Position numbers and translations under genes: made by a program | Shown here: positions 5,684-6,224 of the stretch, piece by piece | Layout: each line of letters opens with the position of its first letter | Position numbering within the stretch: the first letter of the stretch is position 1 | Notes under the pieces: generated by a model | The model's database searches: none | The model's input: only the letters and a program-made list of their open reading frames with translations | Told to the model about the DNA's origin: nothing | Source: Rhodospirillales bacterium | Lineage (GTDB): Bacteria > Pseudomonadota > Alphaproteobacteria > Rhodospirillales > 2-02-FULL-58-16 | DNA length: 6,224 nucleotides | Direction of reading: 5' to 3' | Assembly (NCBI GenBank): GCA_021775195.1 | Contig: JAJFIG010000451.1 | Coordinates: forward strand, 1-6,224

Positions 5684-6224
5684 TCAAGCAGCCATATCTT
5701 GGTGTTCCAGCAGGGGGCCGAGGCGGTTGTCCATGCGCACGTCGGAATCGAAGCGGATGTGAGCCAGGCCCTCGTCCGATCCGATTATCGTGCCGTGACA
5801 GGGCACCGCGATGCTCGCAAAGTTCACATCCACCTTCTGCCCCTCCTCGAACACCGTGCCCATGCCGGTGATCGAACAGCCGCCGTGGGACAGGTCGGTG
5901 GTCTGTCCGGAATAGGACTTGCCGTCGACTTCGCAACCAACGGCATACCCAATGTGATCGCGCTCTTCCTTGCGGCGGTTGGCGCTCGTCGACTTGCGGA
6001 TGTCGGTCAGGTAGTTTTCGAACTCGGCGCGCAGGTTTTCCGCCTGCTTGGACAATTCGTTGGCCGCCTGCAGGACCTCCCCGGCGGAAACACCCGATTC
6101 CTCGGCCACCGTGGCCATTTCGCTGGCGTTGCGCGATGATTCGTCGGTTCCGGTGGCCGCCGATTGGATCGACTTGGCGATTTCCTGGGTTGCCGCCGAC
6201 TGTTCGTCGGCGGCGCCAGCGATG
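5684..6224 (-). CDS. Methyl-accepting chemotaxis protein with C-terminal PilZ domain (partial, 5' end outside window)
   Basis: Only the last 179 residues are present; the frame is open to the window edge with no start needed inside. The first 75 or so residues are the descending helix of a chemoreceptor signalling domain, with the methylation-helix-like stretch AADEQSAATQEIAKS, then ASEMATVAEES and the closing ANELSKQAENLRAEFENYL pattern seen in alphaproteobacterial receptors. From about residue 84 of the fragment a PilZ domain follows, carrying both c-di-GMP-binding motifs: RKEER (RxxxR, fragment residues 84-88) and DLSHGG (DxSxxG, 110-115). The same layout occurs in Azospirillum brasilense Tlp1, where the PilZ domain binds c-di-GMP and tunes aerotaxis. 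The protein ends LLEHQDMAA with no CheR-docking pentapeptide. An internal ATG at 6118 is not a start, because receptor sequence continues upstream of it. Sensor and membrane parts cannot be seen. Confidence 0.93.
   Translation of the reverse strand, partial: IAGAADEQSAATQEIAKSIQSAATGTDESSRNASEMATVAEESGVSAGEVLQAANELSKQAENLRAEFENYLTDIRKSTSANRRKEERDHIGYAVGCEVDGKSYSGQTTDLSHGGCSITGMGTVFEEGQKVDVNFASIAVPCHGTIIGSDEGLAHIRFDSDVRMDNRLGPLLEHQDMAA

Noticed and set aside
5684..6118. A free-standing 144-residue PilZ protein starting at the ATG at 6118
   Set aside because: The same frame continues upstream to the window edge with typical chemoreceptor sequence, and there is no ribosome binding site before that ATG, so this is the end of a longer fusion protein.

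Overview
The window is high-GC, gene-dense DNA of alphaproteobacterial character, most likely from the Rhodospirillales (a Magnetospirillum/Rhodospirillum/Azospirillum-like organism). This rests on a DUF2336 protein, a chemoreceptor ending in a PilZ domain as in Azospirillum Tlp1, strong G/C bias at third codon positions, and a CtrA-like box. The assignment to a group is inference, because no marker gene is present.

Left part, plus strand (1-1818): a 419-residue DUF2336 protein with alpha-helical, HEAT-like repeats is followed, after a 156-base gap, by a small 128-residue protein with one C-terminal membrane helix. The small gene has a near-perfect Shine-Dalgarno sequence and a TTG start. The gap holds a TTAA-N7-ATAA motif, one base off the CtrA consensus.

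Middle, minus strand (5577 down to 1855): four genes run in one direction with gaps of 28, 53 and 93 bases and are probably one transcription unit. In order of transcription they are an unrecognised membrane protein of about 287 residues with 9-10 helices, a secreted YceI-family lipid-binding protein, a pirin with its full metal-ligand set, and a YihY/BrkB-family membrane protein with a cytoplasmic winged-helix-like tail. Two are membrane proteins, one is periplasmic and one is a cytoplasmic metalloenzyme candidate. A shared envelope or oxidative-stress role is plausible but unproven. This unit converges on the plus-strand pair, with only 36 bases between the stop codons.

Right edge, minus strand (5684-6224): the C-terminal end of a methyl-accepting chemotaxis protein fused to a PilZ domain with both c-di-GMP-binding motifs. 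Its 5' part lies beyond the window. Two hairpins lie between it and the four-gene unit.

There is no tRNA, rRNA, CRISPR array, insertion sequence or phage signature, and no stretch over 300 bases lacks a gene. This looks like ordinary chromosomal DNA. I did not find a convincing new defence or mobile system. The points most worth a second look are the PilZ chemoreceptor, the winged-helix tail on the BrkB protein, and the unnamed membrane protein heading the YceI/pirin unit.
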